Shown here piece by piece: positions 11,501-22,031 of a stretch of DNA of 64,000 nucleotides. How positions within the stretch are numbered: the stretch's first letter is position 1; every line of letters begins with the position of its first letter. The DNA comes from Ailurus styani (Eukaryota > Chordata > Mammalia > Carnivora > Ailuridae). The notes below the pieces were generated by a model, which saw only the letters and a list, made by a program, of their open reading frames with translations, was not told where the DNA came from and did not search any database. A program made the position numbers and the translations under genes. The stretch is taken from the NCBI GenBank assembly GCA_002007465.1, contig LNAC01000032.1, forward strand, positions 2,854,532-2,918,531, read 5' to 3'.

Positions 11501-14500
11501 AGCAGAGAGGGTAGCCTGGTTTGGGGCTTTCTAGAGAACACAGATGTTTGAGAAATGCTGTATCCATGATAGCCAAGGCATGTTTCTTTCTGATGCTTGT
11601 GTTGCTTTGGAGAGACACTCCTGAAATGAATTCTACCAGATATTGCTTCTTTAATGTTCTTTCTATACAGTGGGTGTTTGGGGATGATGGGTATTTTGGT
11701 TAGTATAATGTTATGTATCCCCGGTTATCTCTGCATTGCCTTAACTTCTCTTTCGATCTGGCCTGTGTAATATAATTGGGATAAGGAAATGTGTTTGTTT
11801 ATATTAATACTTAATTTCCCAGTGTTTGGTCAGAACGTCTTCATTTTCTTAACGTGCTTCAGTTGGCATATTTTCATATTTTTATTCAAGAAAATGGAAG
11901 ACACTGAAAAAGAATGAGGATTTTTGGATTTAAGTTTTCCCTGAACCCTTGGATGGTCACTAGATGGCCTGCTGGTATCGCATTTTAACTTGGTGTGTTA
12001 TGACGTAAGGACGTAGGCTTCCTGCTGCTGGTTTTAATCTAAAATGATATTTTAAATACCGTTTTTAAATCTACTAGGAACTCGAGATTTACTGGTGCTA
12101 TAAATTATTTAAAGGTTTGTCTTTTTATGAAATGGTGGTTTAGTGCTCTAAATGGATTTTATACTGCACATAAAAACCTGACTTCGCAGCTCAGTTTTAA
12201 AGTCTTGCCAGAATGCCGTTTGGTGTTCATGCTTGGGATGCATGTAGTTTAGATAATAGAAATTTAATAGTTACAGAAAATGTGAATGAGCGCTAGCCTT
12301 CAAATCTGGTGAGCAGATTTGGCTCAGGAAAAAAGTGCAGAAAATACTTAAAGGCAAAAGTTAGAATGTGGAATCGTCGTGTTTATTAACATGTTCACAG
12401 TTCTTTAGGAAGATTCAAAAGGGAAGACAAGGACATTGCTATTTTCAGGTAGTGAATGATCTGTCTGCCGGTTTCCAGATAAAAACAAACAACTGTTCTT
12501 CTGAACAAAGATTACAGATACAGTATATGTTAGCTCTTAGATTGTGTTTGGTCAGTCAAGTGAAAAAAAAGTTTTGAGTACCCACATAACATTTTAGAAT
12601 TAATATTTACACATTCATAATATTTAACTATTTCTAGACCTACAAGATTAATGGTAACATGTGAGTTGTTTACTGACCCCCAATGCCGGGACCCCACTGT
12701 ATTCCCTTCACCCATAAATGCTGGGTGACTGCGGTGCTCTCAGGATTGGTAGTGAGGGGTTTAGGTATATAAACACTTGCTCCAGGCCTGGCTTGTGGTC
12801 TATTTTTGTTTTAAAGGAAATTTGTGAAATAGAAGGTTTTATATGTACAAGTTGAAGAAGAACACATTGTTTTCTAATAGCTGACTGTGTCTCTGGAAAT
12901 CTTAATGAATCCCAAATAAAATAGACCACTCGTGTGACTGGGACTTCACTTTATGTTGTCCAGATATCTTGTCTCACTTTGAGGTGGTTTTGCTTCTTTT
13001 AGATGTTTAAGAGTGGTTTTGGGAACTGAAAAGATTTGTCAGTAGAATGTGCTAGCAACTGGCTGTCTGTACATTTAAAAAGTTCTTTTCATATTCCTGA
13101 TAGAGAGAGTTCTCTTCTCTCTATACATAGAATCTATATAGAACTTGCTTCTTTTGAGCAAATGTTCCACGTGCCTCTTGATTCATGCTGTTATGTTTGT
13201 GCTAATTCAAAAAACATTCACTTGATGTATTTTTTTTTTTTAGAAGAGAAAAACAGTAGCAACCTTTTGAACTTTAGTTTTGACTTTAGTTAGGCATCAG
13301 AAGAATTTTGTATTTAAGTTGTAAGGCTAAAATTCATTTAAAAATATTGGTGGATGTAAATTTTGAAGAGGGAACAATTGTGTGTAATGGTTATAATGAA
13401 AAATTTATTTTGACTCAAAATAAGAAAAAAATTTCCCCTTTCTTGAAAGGAAAGTGATCGTTGCCTCTATATTCATGCATGTAAAGCAGCACATTAACTA
13501 AAAATGTATTCATCCCAAATGGGCTCGTGGCTTATATGAGTACACAAAACATTAGAAAAATAGTTTGGTTGAGCTCCTAGTGTAGATATTATTCTTTCAT
13601 GTTCAGACTGGTTCTCTTGGAGATACAGATTTGCTCACAAATTATTTGTATATTTGTCTTCTTAACTTAGCATATGGTCTGAAGGAAGAGATGATGTATA
13701 GAAACACTTGTTAGTTCTCCATTCTTACTTCTAATGTCTCTTCAGAGGGAGTAGATTGACATACCCTCCAGTGTGGTTCTGGGGAAGGGTGGTTCCAGGG
13801 TGGAGACAGCACAGCCTCAGCCACGGGCCTGGAGCATTGCCATGGGCCGTGGTCCCTGCTGCTGCTGGTCAGTATTTGTGAGTTGAATCCAGTGATGCTG
13901 GCCTAGGAAAGCAGCTGAAAATGCCCTGTTGCATCCAACAGAGATCAAAAGATTAGTCTGTCGGATGCTCTCCTCTGGCCCTCCAAAACTGTTGACGATG
14001 ATCAGCGGCAAATGTGGAAGAGAATAGTCAGCCCCTGCAACATAAAAAAAAGATCTCCTATCCTTAAAATAATGTAGGCTCCAGGGATGGCAAAGAAAAC
14101 TTGACGTAGAATTGTTCTTGTCAGTGAAATCCTTCTCTTCCATGGAGTCCCTCTGTTATTTGTTGCCCGACTGTGGATTCTGGATTTTGATGTTCTAAGG
14201 GGTCCAGCATGGTGGAAATGGAGGTTTTCAATGTATTTACAATAATGCAATTTGGAAAAGTTGTTTGAAAATCTCACTTACCCTTCTTAGAAATGTTTAG
14301 GCCTAGCTGAAATGTTGAGTATCTTTACTTTTTGTCTAGAACTTTATCAACACACAAAGATCACATACCAACAATCCTGGGAATTGTGAATGTTTCATAA
14401 AATGATGAAGATAAACTAGGGAAAATTTGTGTGACAAAATGTGTTGTAGCTGGTTTTCATGAGAGAAACTGTAATTGTTATTTTTTATTTTTTGGGAGGA

Positions 14501-14502
14501 GA

Positions 14503-14725
14503 ACAGTAGTGGGACCTCAGTTGGAATCCCAGCTCTAACATTTATCAATTAACTACATGATCTTGGAAAAAATACCTAATTTCTCTGGCTTCAGTTCTCT
14601 TGTCTGTGCAATGAGGAGTAATAATAGTGCCTTTCCTAGAATTATACTGAGGATTCTCTGAATTAATATATGTAGGGTGCTTAGAACAGCTCCTGGAAAC
14701 GTGGCACGCATGCTAGATTGAGTAT
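14503..14725 (+). repeat. MIR, plus strand
   Basis: GGAATCCCAGCTCTAACATT, CATGATCTTGGAAAAAATACC, GGCTTCAGTTCTCTTGTCTG and GGGTGCTTAGAACAGCTCC appear in the MIR order. Confidence 0.8.
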
Positions 14726-14779
14726 TTATTGTGTGTTAAGTGCATTGGAAGACAAAACAGCAGGGATTCAGGGCCTTTT

Positions 14780-14925
14780 CTGAGCCTCAATTTCCAAATC
14801 TGTTCAAGGAAAATACTTCTATCTTACTAGGTAGGATTGTGTGAAGATTAAATGAATTCGTTCCGAGGAAGCCCTCGGGACAATGTTGATTTTGTAGTAA
14901 GCATCCAGCTAATATTAGTCCCTGC
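14780..14925 (+). repeat. MIR 3' fragment, plus strand
   Basis: GAGCCTCAATTTCCAAATCTG, TGTGAAGATTAAATGAATTCG and GTAAGCATCCAGCTAATATTAG match the second half of MIR. It directly follows another MIR of the same orientation. Confidence 0.65.
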
Positions 14926-14934
14926 AGTTCAGGT

Positions 14935-15085
14935 ATTTTAATTCACCTCATTTCATAACAGACCTGTAATGTATGTGCATATGTATCTGTTTTAAACAGC
15001 TGAAAAGGAGACTGGTTCAGAGATGTGGTGACCTGCTCAAGGTTGCACTGGTAGAGTTTGAACTCAGATCTTGGATGTAAACGTC
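14935..15085 (-). repeat. MIR, minus strand
   Basis: TTTTAATTCACCTCATTTCA, GACTGGTTCAGAGATGTGG and GTAGAGTTTGAACTCAGATC follow reverse-complement MIR order, the third MIR in this 600-bp cluster. Confidence 0.7.
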
Positions 15086-15893
15086 AGAAATAACTAACCT
15101 ATAGACCCCTCTTGGTTTCTCTTGCCCTTTTTTGGCTTTGAAGATGTTTCCCTAATGTTTTGTGATTAATGTATTTAATTTTAAGTGTCTTTTGTGGAAC
15201 TTCATCACACTCTTCCTCGTGAAAGTCCTAACGAATGCCTCACTTTTTGTGTAAGTTAATTTTAGCATTTGTTCCAAGTGTGGAGGGTTTCAGTTCTTTA
15301 TTTTGCAGCTGGAAAAGTGGGTATGTCTCAAGACGTCTTTGAGAGCTTTACATATCCAAGAAGCTAATTGAACAGATAGGGTGCGTGCAGTTCTCTTAAT
15401 GCATGTCATATTGTAGGAAAAGTTGATTCTGAATTTTTATTTTCTAGTCGATGAAATAATAGGTTTTGTACAGACTCCTGAAACCACCAATGCCCTGTAA
15501 TGGGAAGGGAATATGTAAAAATGACAATGATAACCATATGTGGGATGATTTGTTTTTCTCAATTCCAAATTCTCTTTACTGCTATAATTTAAAGTAAATG
15601 TATTAACAGTCATTCCTGGAATTATCCCTTGTTATTGCACAGAATAGACTACCTAAAGCTATTTCTCTTACTAGATTATAAGGAGTCTTTTTTTTTTCTT
15701 TCCAGTTTTATTGAGATAAAATTGACATACAAAGAAAACAAGGGACTTTTCTATATGTGATTTCCTCTTCGGGTACGCAGTGAAATCAAGTATTAGGTAT
15801 AAATTGTGTATGTATACTTACCGCTTCTTTGACTCTGTTGGCAAAATTTAAGACATGCCTCTTTAGCTTGGCATTACTAGAAATAAAATGCCT

Positions 15894-16095
15894 CTGGGTT
15901 CTTGGGTGGTTTAGTCAGTTGAGCATCTGACTCTTGATTTTGGCTCAGTTCATGATCGCATGGTCCTGAGTTGGAGCCCTGCATTGGGCTCTGCATTCAG
16001 CGGGGAGTCGGCTTAAGGATTTCTCTCCCTCTCCATGCTCTCATGCCGACGCTCCCTCCCATGCTCATGCTTTCGGGCGGGGGGGAGGAGAAGGG
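15894..16095 (+). repeat. CAN SINE, plus strand, diverged
   Basis: GGGTTCTTGGGTGGTTTAGTC, CTCTTGATTTTGGCTCAGTTC and a CT-rich body are present; the A-tail has decayed to a G/A mixture with GGCGGGGGGGAGG. Related flanks AAATAAAATGCCTC (15881-15894) and AAATAATCTGCCTC (16096-16109) mark an aged duplication. Confidence 0.88.
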
Positions 16096-16904
16096 AAATA
16101 ATCTGCCTCATTAATACAAAATTGTATAGTATTCTTATCTACAGGAAGCTGGTGGAAGGTGTCATTTTTCCTTCACCATTGTCCTGAATGCCCTCATGTA
16201 TTATTTGCCCCATAAACATAACGAATAGCCTTCAATTGTGGGTGCCTGCTGGAAGCTTCACTGCAGAAGGCCTGGAAGGTATATGAAGTGCCCTCTGCTG
16301 TGCATGGTTTATATTGTAGACATTCCCTTTTCTACTTTCCTCCTCCTGGGAGCAGTGGGATGCTCGAGGGAAAAAGGGAGCCCCCAGAAAGTACCTGTGT
16401 TTGCACACCACAAACAATTAGCTAAACTTAGTATAGTAGTAAGCAGTGTTTCTTTCCTGTATTTAAATTTTACTCTTTCTTCTTTCATGTTTACTGTCTC
16501 TATTCTTGTATTTATTGTAAGAAAGATCAGAAGCCTTGCATTTCCCACTGGGAGCAGATTGATTTTGACACATGATTTAGCTAATGCTGAACTTTGTCTA
16601 TTTTGTTCCATTTTGGAGGAGAAATGTGGGAGCATCGATCTTTCTAGATTTCAGAACCCATAGGAGCTGCTTGAGTAGTGGCATCAGGCCTTTCCTGAGA
16701 GATCATCTAGCTTTGATACACATATCTGACTGCTTTTTTTGCCTTTGTTGAAGGTATCAGCGTAAGTCCAAATACAAGTTGGAAGTTTCTTCCCACACTT
16801 AGGAAAATAGCAAGGTGTGTCTTTGAAAATCTGGTTCATCTGTTGATAATTATTTTGAATTGCTTTTTTTGCTTTATGATGAATTATTTTGAACTGCATT
16901 TTTT

Positions 16905-17905
16905 TAAAATGGGCTGTTTTTTAGAGCAGTTTAGGTTTATAGCAAAAGTGAGAGAGTAGAGTGAGTTCCCATATACCCCCTGCTCCCATCCCCCACAAGC
17001 ACAACTTTTCCTATCAACACCCCTCACCAGAGGGGTACATTTGTTATAGTTGCTACACCTATTATGACACATTGTCACGCAAACATGATAGTTTACAGTA
17101 GGGTTCTTCTGTGGGTTTTGGTAGATGTATAATGACACTTATCCAGTGTTGTAGTATCATACCGTTTCATTGCCCTAAAAATTCCCCTCTTGCCTTCATT
17201 TCCCCTCAGCCCGCCCTCACCCATAACTCCTGGCAATACTGGTGTTTTTGTTGTCTCCATAGTTTTTCCTTTTCCAGATGTCATGTAGTTGGAATCATAC
17301 AGTAGGTAGCCTTTTCAGATTGGCTTCTTTTACTTAGTGATATGCATTTAAGGTTCTTCTATGTCTTTTCGTGGCTTGGTAAGTTTATTCCTTTTTTAGT
17401 GCATTCGTTGTCAGGATGTACCAGTTTATCTGTTCATCTCCTGAAGGACATCTTAGTTGTTTCCGAGTCTTGGCAGTTAAGAATAAGGCTGCTTTAAATA
17501 TCTGGGCAGGTTTTTGTTTGGACATAGGTTTCATCTCATTTGGCTAAATGCCAAGGAGCACAGTTGCTGGATTGTGTGGTAAGGGTGTGTTTGGTTTTGT
17601 AAGAAGCTGCCAGACTGTCTTCCAAAATGTCTACACCATTTGCATTCCCATTCTCAGTGAATGAGAGTTCCTGTTGCTCCACATCCTCACCCGTATTTGG
17701 CAGTGTCCGTATTTTGGATTTTGACCATTTCCTTGATGACATGAGGAGGAGTAGCATTTTATATGCTCGTTGGTCATTTGTTTATCTTCTTTGGTAAGGT
17801 TTTTGTTCAGGTCTTTGGCCCATTTAAAAAAAAAATAATGGGGTTGTTTGTTTTCTTACCGCTGAGTTTTTTGTTTTTTTTTTTAAAGATTTTATTTATT
17901 TATTT

Positions 17906-17945
<40 letters not shown>

Positions 17946-18225
17946 AGATCACAAGTAGGTAGAGAGGCAGGCAGAGAGAGAGGAGAAAGCAGGTTCCCCT
18001 CTGAGCAGGGAGCCCGAGGCAGCCTCTATCCCAGGACCCTGAGATCATGACCTGAGCTGAAGGCAGAGGCTTTAACCCACTGAGCCACCCAGGTGCCCTT
18101 ACCGCTGAGTTTTAAGAGCTCTTTGTGTGTTTTAGGTAACAGTCTTTTTCAGATATGCCTTTTGCAAATATTTTCTCACAATCTGTGGCTTATCTACTCA
18201 TTCTCTTGAGAATTACTTTATTTTG
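16905..18225 (-). repeat. Old L1 3' region (L1M-type), minus strand, split by a SINE
   Basis: The plus strand reads antisense L1: AGAGCAGTTTAGGTTTATAG, CCTTTTCCAGATGTCATGTAG, CTGAAGGACATCTTAGTTG, AAGGAGCACAGTTGCTGGAT and CAAATATTTTCTCACAATCTG. The SINE at 17871-18097 interrupts it within a TTACCGCTGAGTTTT site, and the L1 resumes after the duplicated site. No intact reading frame remains. Confidence 0.8.
17871..18097 (-). repeat. Young CAN SINE, minus strand, with expanded GA run
   Basis: Complete element from poly-T to CTGAGCCACCCAGGTGCCC. The flanks CTTACCGCTGAGTTTT (17855-17870 and 18098-18113) are a perfect 16-bp duplication inside an L1. A pure (GA)n run of about 30 bp sits at 17911-17943. 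Confidence 0.96.
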
Positions 18226-19020
18226 AATAACAAAGTATTACTTGGATGTGATACGTGTATGAAAAGCCCTTAATCATTGCCAACTTTGTATGCTTATAAA
18301 GGTGACCTAATAGATTTGGCTTAAAAAAAAGTTGAAGCAATTAAACACATTTGGTAATTATTCCTTGGGGTCTGACAAATGTTGTGAGCAAGCCTTGTGA
18401 AGATCCTCTAAGGAGCTGTGTTGTGGTAATCACAAATACATTCTTATATGTTCTTGGAGACAGGCACTATCCCAATGTTGTATAAATGAGTACTCGGAGT
18501 TCACATAAAACTTCTAGACTGCATTTCATATGGGATCAAAAAGCCCTATTTCTCAAACTACAACAGCAGGAGTAAAGCTGACATAGTCAGGAGTACCTTA
18601 TGGCATGACCGAGTAGGTGGCGTTAGGGACACTAGGGATAAAGACGCATACGAAAGCTGAAATAAAAGGGTTTTTGACATGTTAAAGATGAAAATGATTA
18701 TATTTAGAATGATTTTGTTTGTTCCCGAATTCTTTTTATTATTACCTCTTATTTGAGGTCACCTGTTCTTCGCAGTCGCTTGATTTTGACATTGGTGGCA
18801 CATTCTCAGAATTTATTCTTCGTCACTAGGTAATGGGACGTGATGCTTAAGGACTTCTTGTATGTGCATATTATGTGTTGAGAGTAGACCAGCCGACTTC
18901 AGGAAAGTTGACCGGGGAGGCACAGCATTCAGAGCCCACTTTAATACTTCGTTTTTGAAGTCTCCTTTTGAGGTGTTAAATTTTCTTCATTAAGACACCC
19001 TTTGGAGAACATTAAATTGT

Positions 19021-19219
19021 ATTTGTTTTTTAAGATTTTATTTTTTTATTTGACACACAGAGAGAGATTACAAGTAGACAGAGAGGCAGGCAGAGAGAGA
19101 GGAGGAAGCAGGCTCCCCGCTGAGCAGGGAGCCCGATGCAGGCCTCCATCCCAGGACCCTGAGATCATGACCTGAGCCGAAGGCAGAGGCTTTAACCCGC
19201 TGAGTCACCCAGGCGCCCC
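19021..19219 (-). repeat. Young CAN SINE, minus strand, just upstream of a PAPSS1 exon
   Basis: Complete element from TTTGTTTTTTAAGATTTT to GAGTCACCCAGGCGCCCC. The flanks AGAACATTAAATTGT (19006-19020) and AGAATATTAAATTGT (19220-19234) form a 15-bp duplication with one mismatch. It ends 52 bp before the exon at 19272, so the branch region must lie between SINE and exon. Confidence 0.96.
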
Positions 19220-19271
19220 AGAATATTAAATTGTTGAATCAAATATTTAATTGTACTTTTTTGTTGTATAG

Positions 19272-19385
19272 GATATTGTACCTGTGGATGCCTCTTACGA
19301 AGTAAAAGAATTATATGTGCCAGAAAATAAACTCCATCTGGCAAAAACAGATGCAGAGACATTGCCAGCATTGAAAATTAATAAA
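19272..19385 (+). CDS. PAPSS1: PAPSS1 exon (probable exon 6): start of ATP sulfurylase domain
   Basis: The exon is 38 codons, phase 0 on both sides, from [20 protein letters not shown] to [10 protein letters not shown], about residues 224-261. It begins the ATP sulfurylase part (PUA-like N-terminal subdomain) of PAPSS1. The acceptor is TTTTTTGTTGTATAG and the donor is AAA|GTAAGT, near ideal apart from A at the last exon base. The residues agree with human PAPSS1 as I remember it. A young SINE ends only 52 bp upstream, leaving little sequence for branch point and pyrimidine tract; see findings. Confidence 0.97.
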
Positions 19386-19607
19386 GTAAGTGCTTTGTTG
19401 CTTTTCATGCCAAGTGATTTAGCCTTACATATAGTCATCATCTGTAACTTTTGTTTGATAACTATGTTTGAGGGCATGGGTGGTAATGGAAGGGGGGAAC
19501 GTTGTAGTTTATGTCACAATTTCCAGGGATGGGAAATGTATTTAATTTGTGAAGCCATATTCCCAAAATATCGTGGCTTTGATTTGGTTTTAGTCATAAT
19601 ATGTACT

Positions 19608-19780
19608 TTTTTTTTTAAGTGGAAGGGAAGGGCAGAGGGAAAGGGAGAGCAAGAATCCTCAGGCAGGCTCCACGTCCAGCCGGTAGCCCAATACTGGGCT
19701 CCATCTCACAACTCTGAGATCATGACCTGAGTCGAAGTCAAGAGTCGGAAACTTACCCCACTGAGCCACCCAGACACCCC
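19608..19780 (-). repeat. CAN SINE, minus strand, older subtype
   Basis: Poly-T tail, GGCAGAGGGAAAGGGAGAGC body, GAGATCATGACCTGAGTCGA and CACTGAGCCACCCAGACACCCC head in reverse. No clear duplication. Confidence 0.9.
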
Positions 19781-20684
19781 GATATTTACCTATTTTGAAA
19801 TATCAAAGACCAAAGATTGTGTAAAAGTTTTTGGTTTATCAGAAAGAACGGGTTCTTAATGCTTCAAAATACTATAAATATAATAATTAAAATGAACATT
19901 TTTTTCTACTCCAAACAAGTTTCATAATCCTCTGCCAAAACCCTGAATTTTTTTCTTACTTTGTTAAGAGGAATTCTATGTATGTCTTAGCACTAATATC
20001 ATTGAGTGTCCCCCCACCCCGAGATCCTCCCCCAAAGAAAAACTACTCAGCTAAACTGGATATGATGACAATGGAAACTAGATCATTTTGAAATATTAGA
20101 GAATTTTAAACTGTATCATTTAGATGTACTTTAAAAATGGGGAAATTAAGGACCAAGAACCTGGATCAGAAGTTGAATTTCCTAGCCTTTCTTTTAGTTA
20201 GTAAAAATCTGCAACTCCCAGGGAAACACCAATTCTTAAAGTAAGGAGGAAAAGAAAACAAGAACAACAACAACGCCCACCAACAAACTTCTGGGCTTAG
20301 AGAAAGCCTCTTTAAGTAGTTATTCAAATCCCCGATGAGGAGTAGATTACTTGATGCACTCTGTCTGATTGGCTCTGACCAGAAGCTAAGACGTGGTGGG
20401 GGAGCAGAGAAGGAGGGTTGGAGAGCAGAGCCCCTCAGAAAGGTGATTGTTGCAAAGGAACAGATGTTGTCACCGACATACTTTTCATGGAACGAACCCA
20501 CACACACAGTGGGAGAGAGAGAATATAAGAACGAGAATGAATTAATATGTATGAATCCGGGTCAGTCAGACTCTACAACTGAGAAACACAGTAGCTTTTT
20601 TAATATCATGGTTTGTTCTTTGCATGGCAGGATGAAAAGTAATTAATTAAAAAATTCAACTTAAAGTCAGTAGAGTATTAGCGT

Positions 20685-21050
20685 GGGATGCCATTAACAA
20701 ATACTGTAGACCAGATGGCTTAAGCAACAAAAATGACTCTTCTCACCATTCTGGGGTTGGAAAGTCTAAGATCAAGGTGCTGGCTGATCTGGTTGCTGGT
20801 GAGACTGTCTTCCTGGCTCTCTGATAGCCCTCACTCTCTGTGTCCTCACGGAGCGGAGAGCAAGCTCCGGCTGTGTCTCTCTTCCTGTGAGGGCACCAGG
20901 TCTTGGAGTAGGGCCCCACCCTTATTGACTTCATTTAACCATGTCATGTCCTCACAGGCCACGTCTCCAAATAGAGTCACACTGGGGAGTAGGTCTTCAA
21001 CATTCCTATTTTTGAGGGGGACACAGACATTCAGTTCCTAACACATACCA
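20685..21050 (-). repeat. MaLR LTR fragment (MLT1-type), minus strand
   Basis: CCATTAACAAATACTGTAGAC, TTCTGGGGTTGGAAAGTCTA, AGATCAAGGTGCTGGCTGAT, GGGCCCCACCCTTATTGACT and GGCCACGTCTCCAAATAGAG follow the reverse-complement order of an MLT1-class LTR as I remember it. It is a solitary LTR remnant without internal retroviral sequence. Confidence 0.75.
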
Positions 21051-21499
21051 TCTAGAATTGGATTTCGGTGGAGACAAATAATGGCCACGTTGAAAGTAAG
21101 TGACACAATTTGGTCTATGCAGATGATTTTTCCTGTGACTTGAAGGAGGGGGGATACCTGTTATTTGATCGTGAAGTGAAACATATTGACCAGCATACTT
21201 GGGGAATAAATAGTAAGCTACATTTTATTGCACACCACTTGGCCAGTTGCTTTATCTTTTCTTGTCTGAGAGCTACTGCTGCGTACACACATACATAGTA
21301 CACGCACACACACTCAGTTAAAAAATGAGCATATCCAGCTTACCTTAATGATACGTAGTCCACCAGTTCCTTAAGAGATGCTAGATGTTTTAAAGGTCAA
21401 GAAATCATACAGTCTTTGTAAAATGAAGGGTACTCTGACATTGGTGAGGCACTTGTTTTGATAAATATTTTTATGTAAAGTTTGTTTTAGTTTTAGGCA

Positions 21500-21685
21500 G
21501 AAGTTATCAAAGGCTAATTTCCAGACCATCACTGTTAGGATTTTCTGGGAACCTATTAAAAATACAGATTCTTGGGCCCCACAGCAAAGTGATTGAAACA
21601 GAATCTCTGGAGGTAGAACAATCTTTATTTTAATAAAGACCTTCCCAGGGTTTCTTATAACACATTAAAGCTTGAGAACCACTAG
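21500..21685 (+). repeat. hAT-Charlie non-autonomous fragment
   Basis: CAGATTCTTGGGCCCCACAGC, GAAACAGAATCTCTGGAGG and a final CTTGAGAACCACTAG are the mid part and 3' terminal inverted repeat of a Charlie-type MITE. Confidence 0.7.
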
Positions 21686-21919
21686 TGGAGGAGATGCTAT
21701 CCTTATTAGAAATGCTTTGAAGCCTAATGTTGTTTACATTTATTAGGAGAAATGCACATTTTCCTAGTGCCCTTAATCTTTATTAGATTTGTATAATCTA
21801 TAATCATTCTGGAGGTATTTGTTTCCATTGCTTTCAAAATTAAACTCCTAAAGGTTATTGCTTCTTTTGTTCCTAAGTATATGAAGGAGAAAACTTTCCT
21901 TTCCTGTCTCGTTTACTAG

Positions 21920-22031
21920 GTGGATATGCAGTGGGTGCAGGTTTTGGCAGAAGGGTGGGCAACCCCACTGAACGGCTTTATGAGAGAGAGGGAGTATTTG
22001 CAGTGCCTTCACTTTGATTGTCTTCTGGATG
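21920..22031 (+). CDS. PAPSS1: PAPSS1 exon (probable exon 7): ATP sulfurylase N-terminal subdomain
   Basis: The exon encodes 37 codons, [20 protein letters not shown] to [11 protein letters not shown], plus the first base of the next glycine; about residues 262-298. The W-ATPL-GFM pattern is a hallmark of ATP sulfurylases. The acceptor is CTCGTTTACTAG. The donor is ATG|GTAAGA, a good site. The phase-1 end matches the 2-base start of the next exon. The sequence is identical to human PAPSS1 as I recall it and differs from PAPSS2, which has LDLQW and LQVMHFDTLLDD here. Confidence 0.97.

Larger units (their letters stand above)
2441..19271 (+). other. PAPSS1: PAPSS1 intron, probable intron 5 (16.8 kb)
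   Basis: This large intron contains CAN SINEs at about 3.9, 4.2, 4.8, 6.9, 7.4, 8.3, 8.9, 15.9, 17.9 and 19.0 kb. It also has minus-strand L1 remnants (4.1-5.5, 7.2-7.7, 16.9-18.2 kb), MIR fragments (8.2-8.7, 10.1, 14.5-15.1 kb) and an LTR-like repeat (10.97-11.5 kb). I could not assign 5.5-6.9, 9.2-10.1, 11.5-14.5 and 15.1-15.9 kb to anything; these stretches carry only short chance open frames. Confidence 0.85.
19386..21919 (+). other. PAPSS1: PAPSS1 intron, probable intron 6 (2.5 kb)
   Basis: It contains an older CAN SINE (19608-19780), an MLT1-type LTR piece (20685-21050) and a hAT-Charlie fragment (21500-21685). The stretch 19790-20680 has no recognisable feature; an open frame of 103 codons there has no family I know and is probably chance. 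Confidence 0.85.

Noticed and set aside
16238..16663. A 141-codon plus-strand open frame, the longest non-exonic frame
   Set aside because: No similarity I recognise, no splice signals at its ends, and an overlapping frame of 108 codons on the other strand; most likely chance.
20335..20646. A 103-codon plus-strand frame beside an overlapping 113-codon minus-strand frame
   Set aside because: Mutually overlapping on both strands, no known similarity, and next to an LTR remnant.
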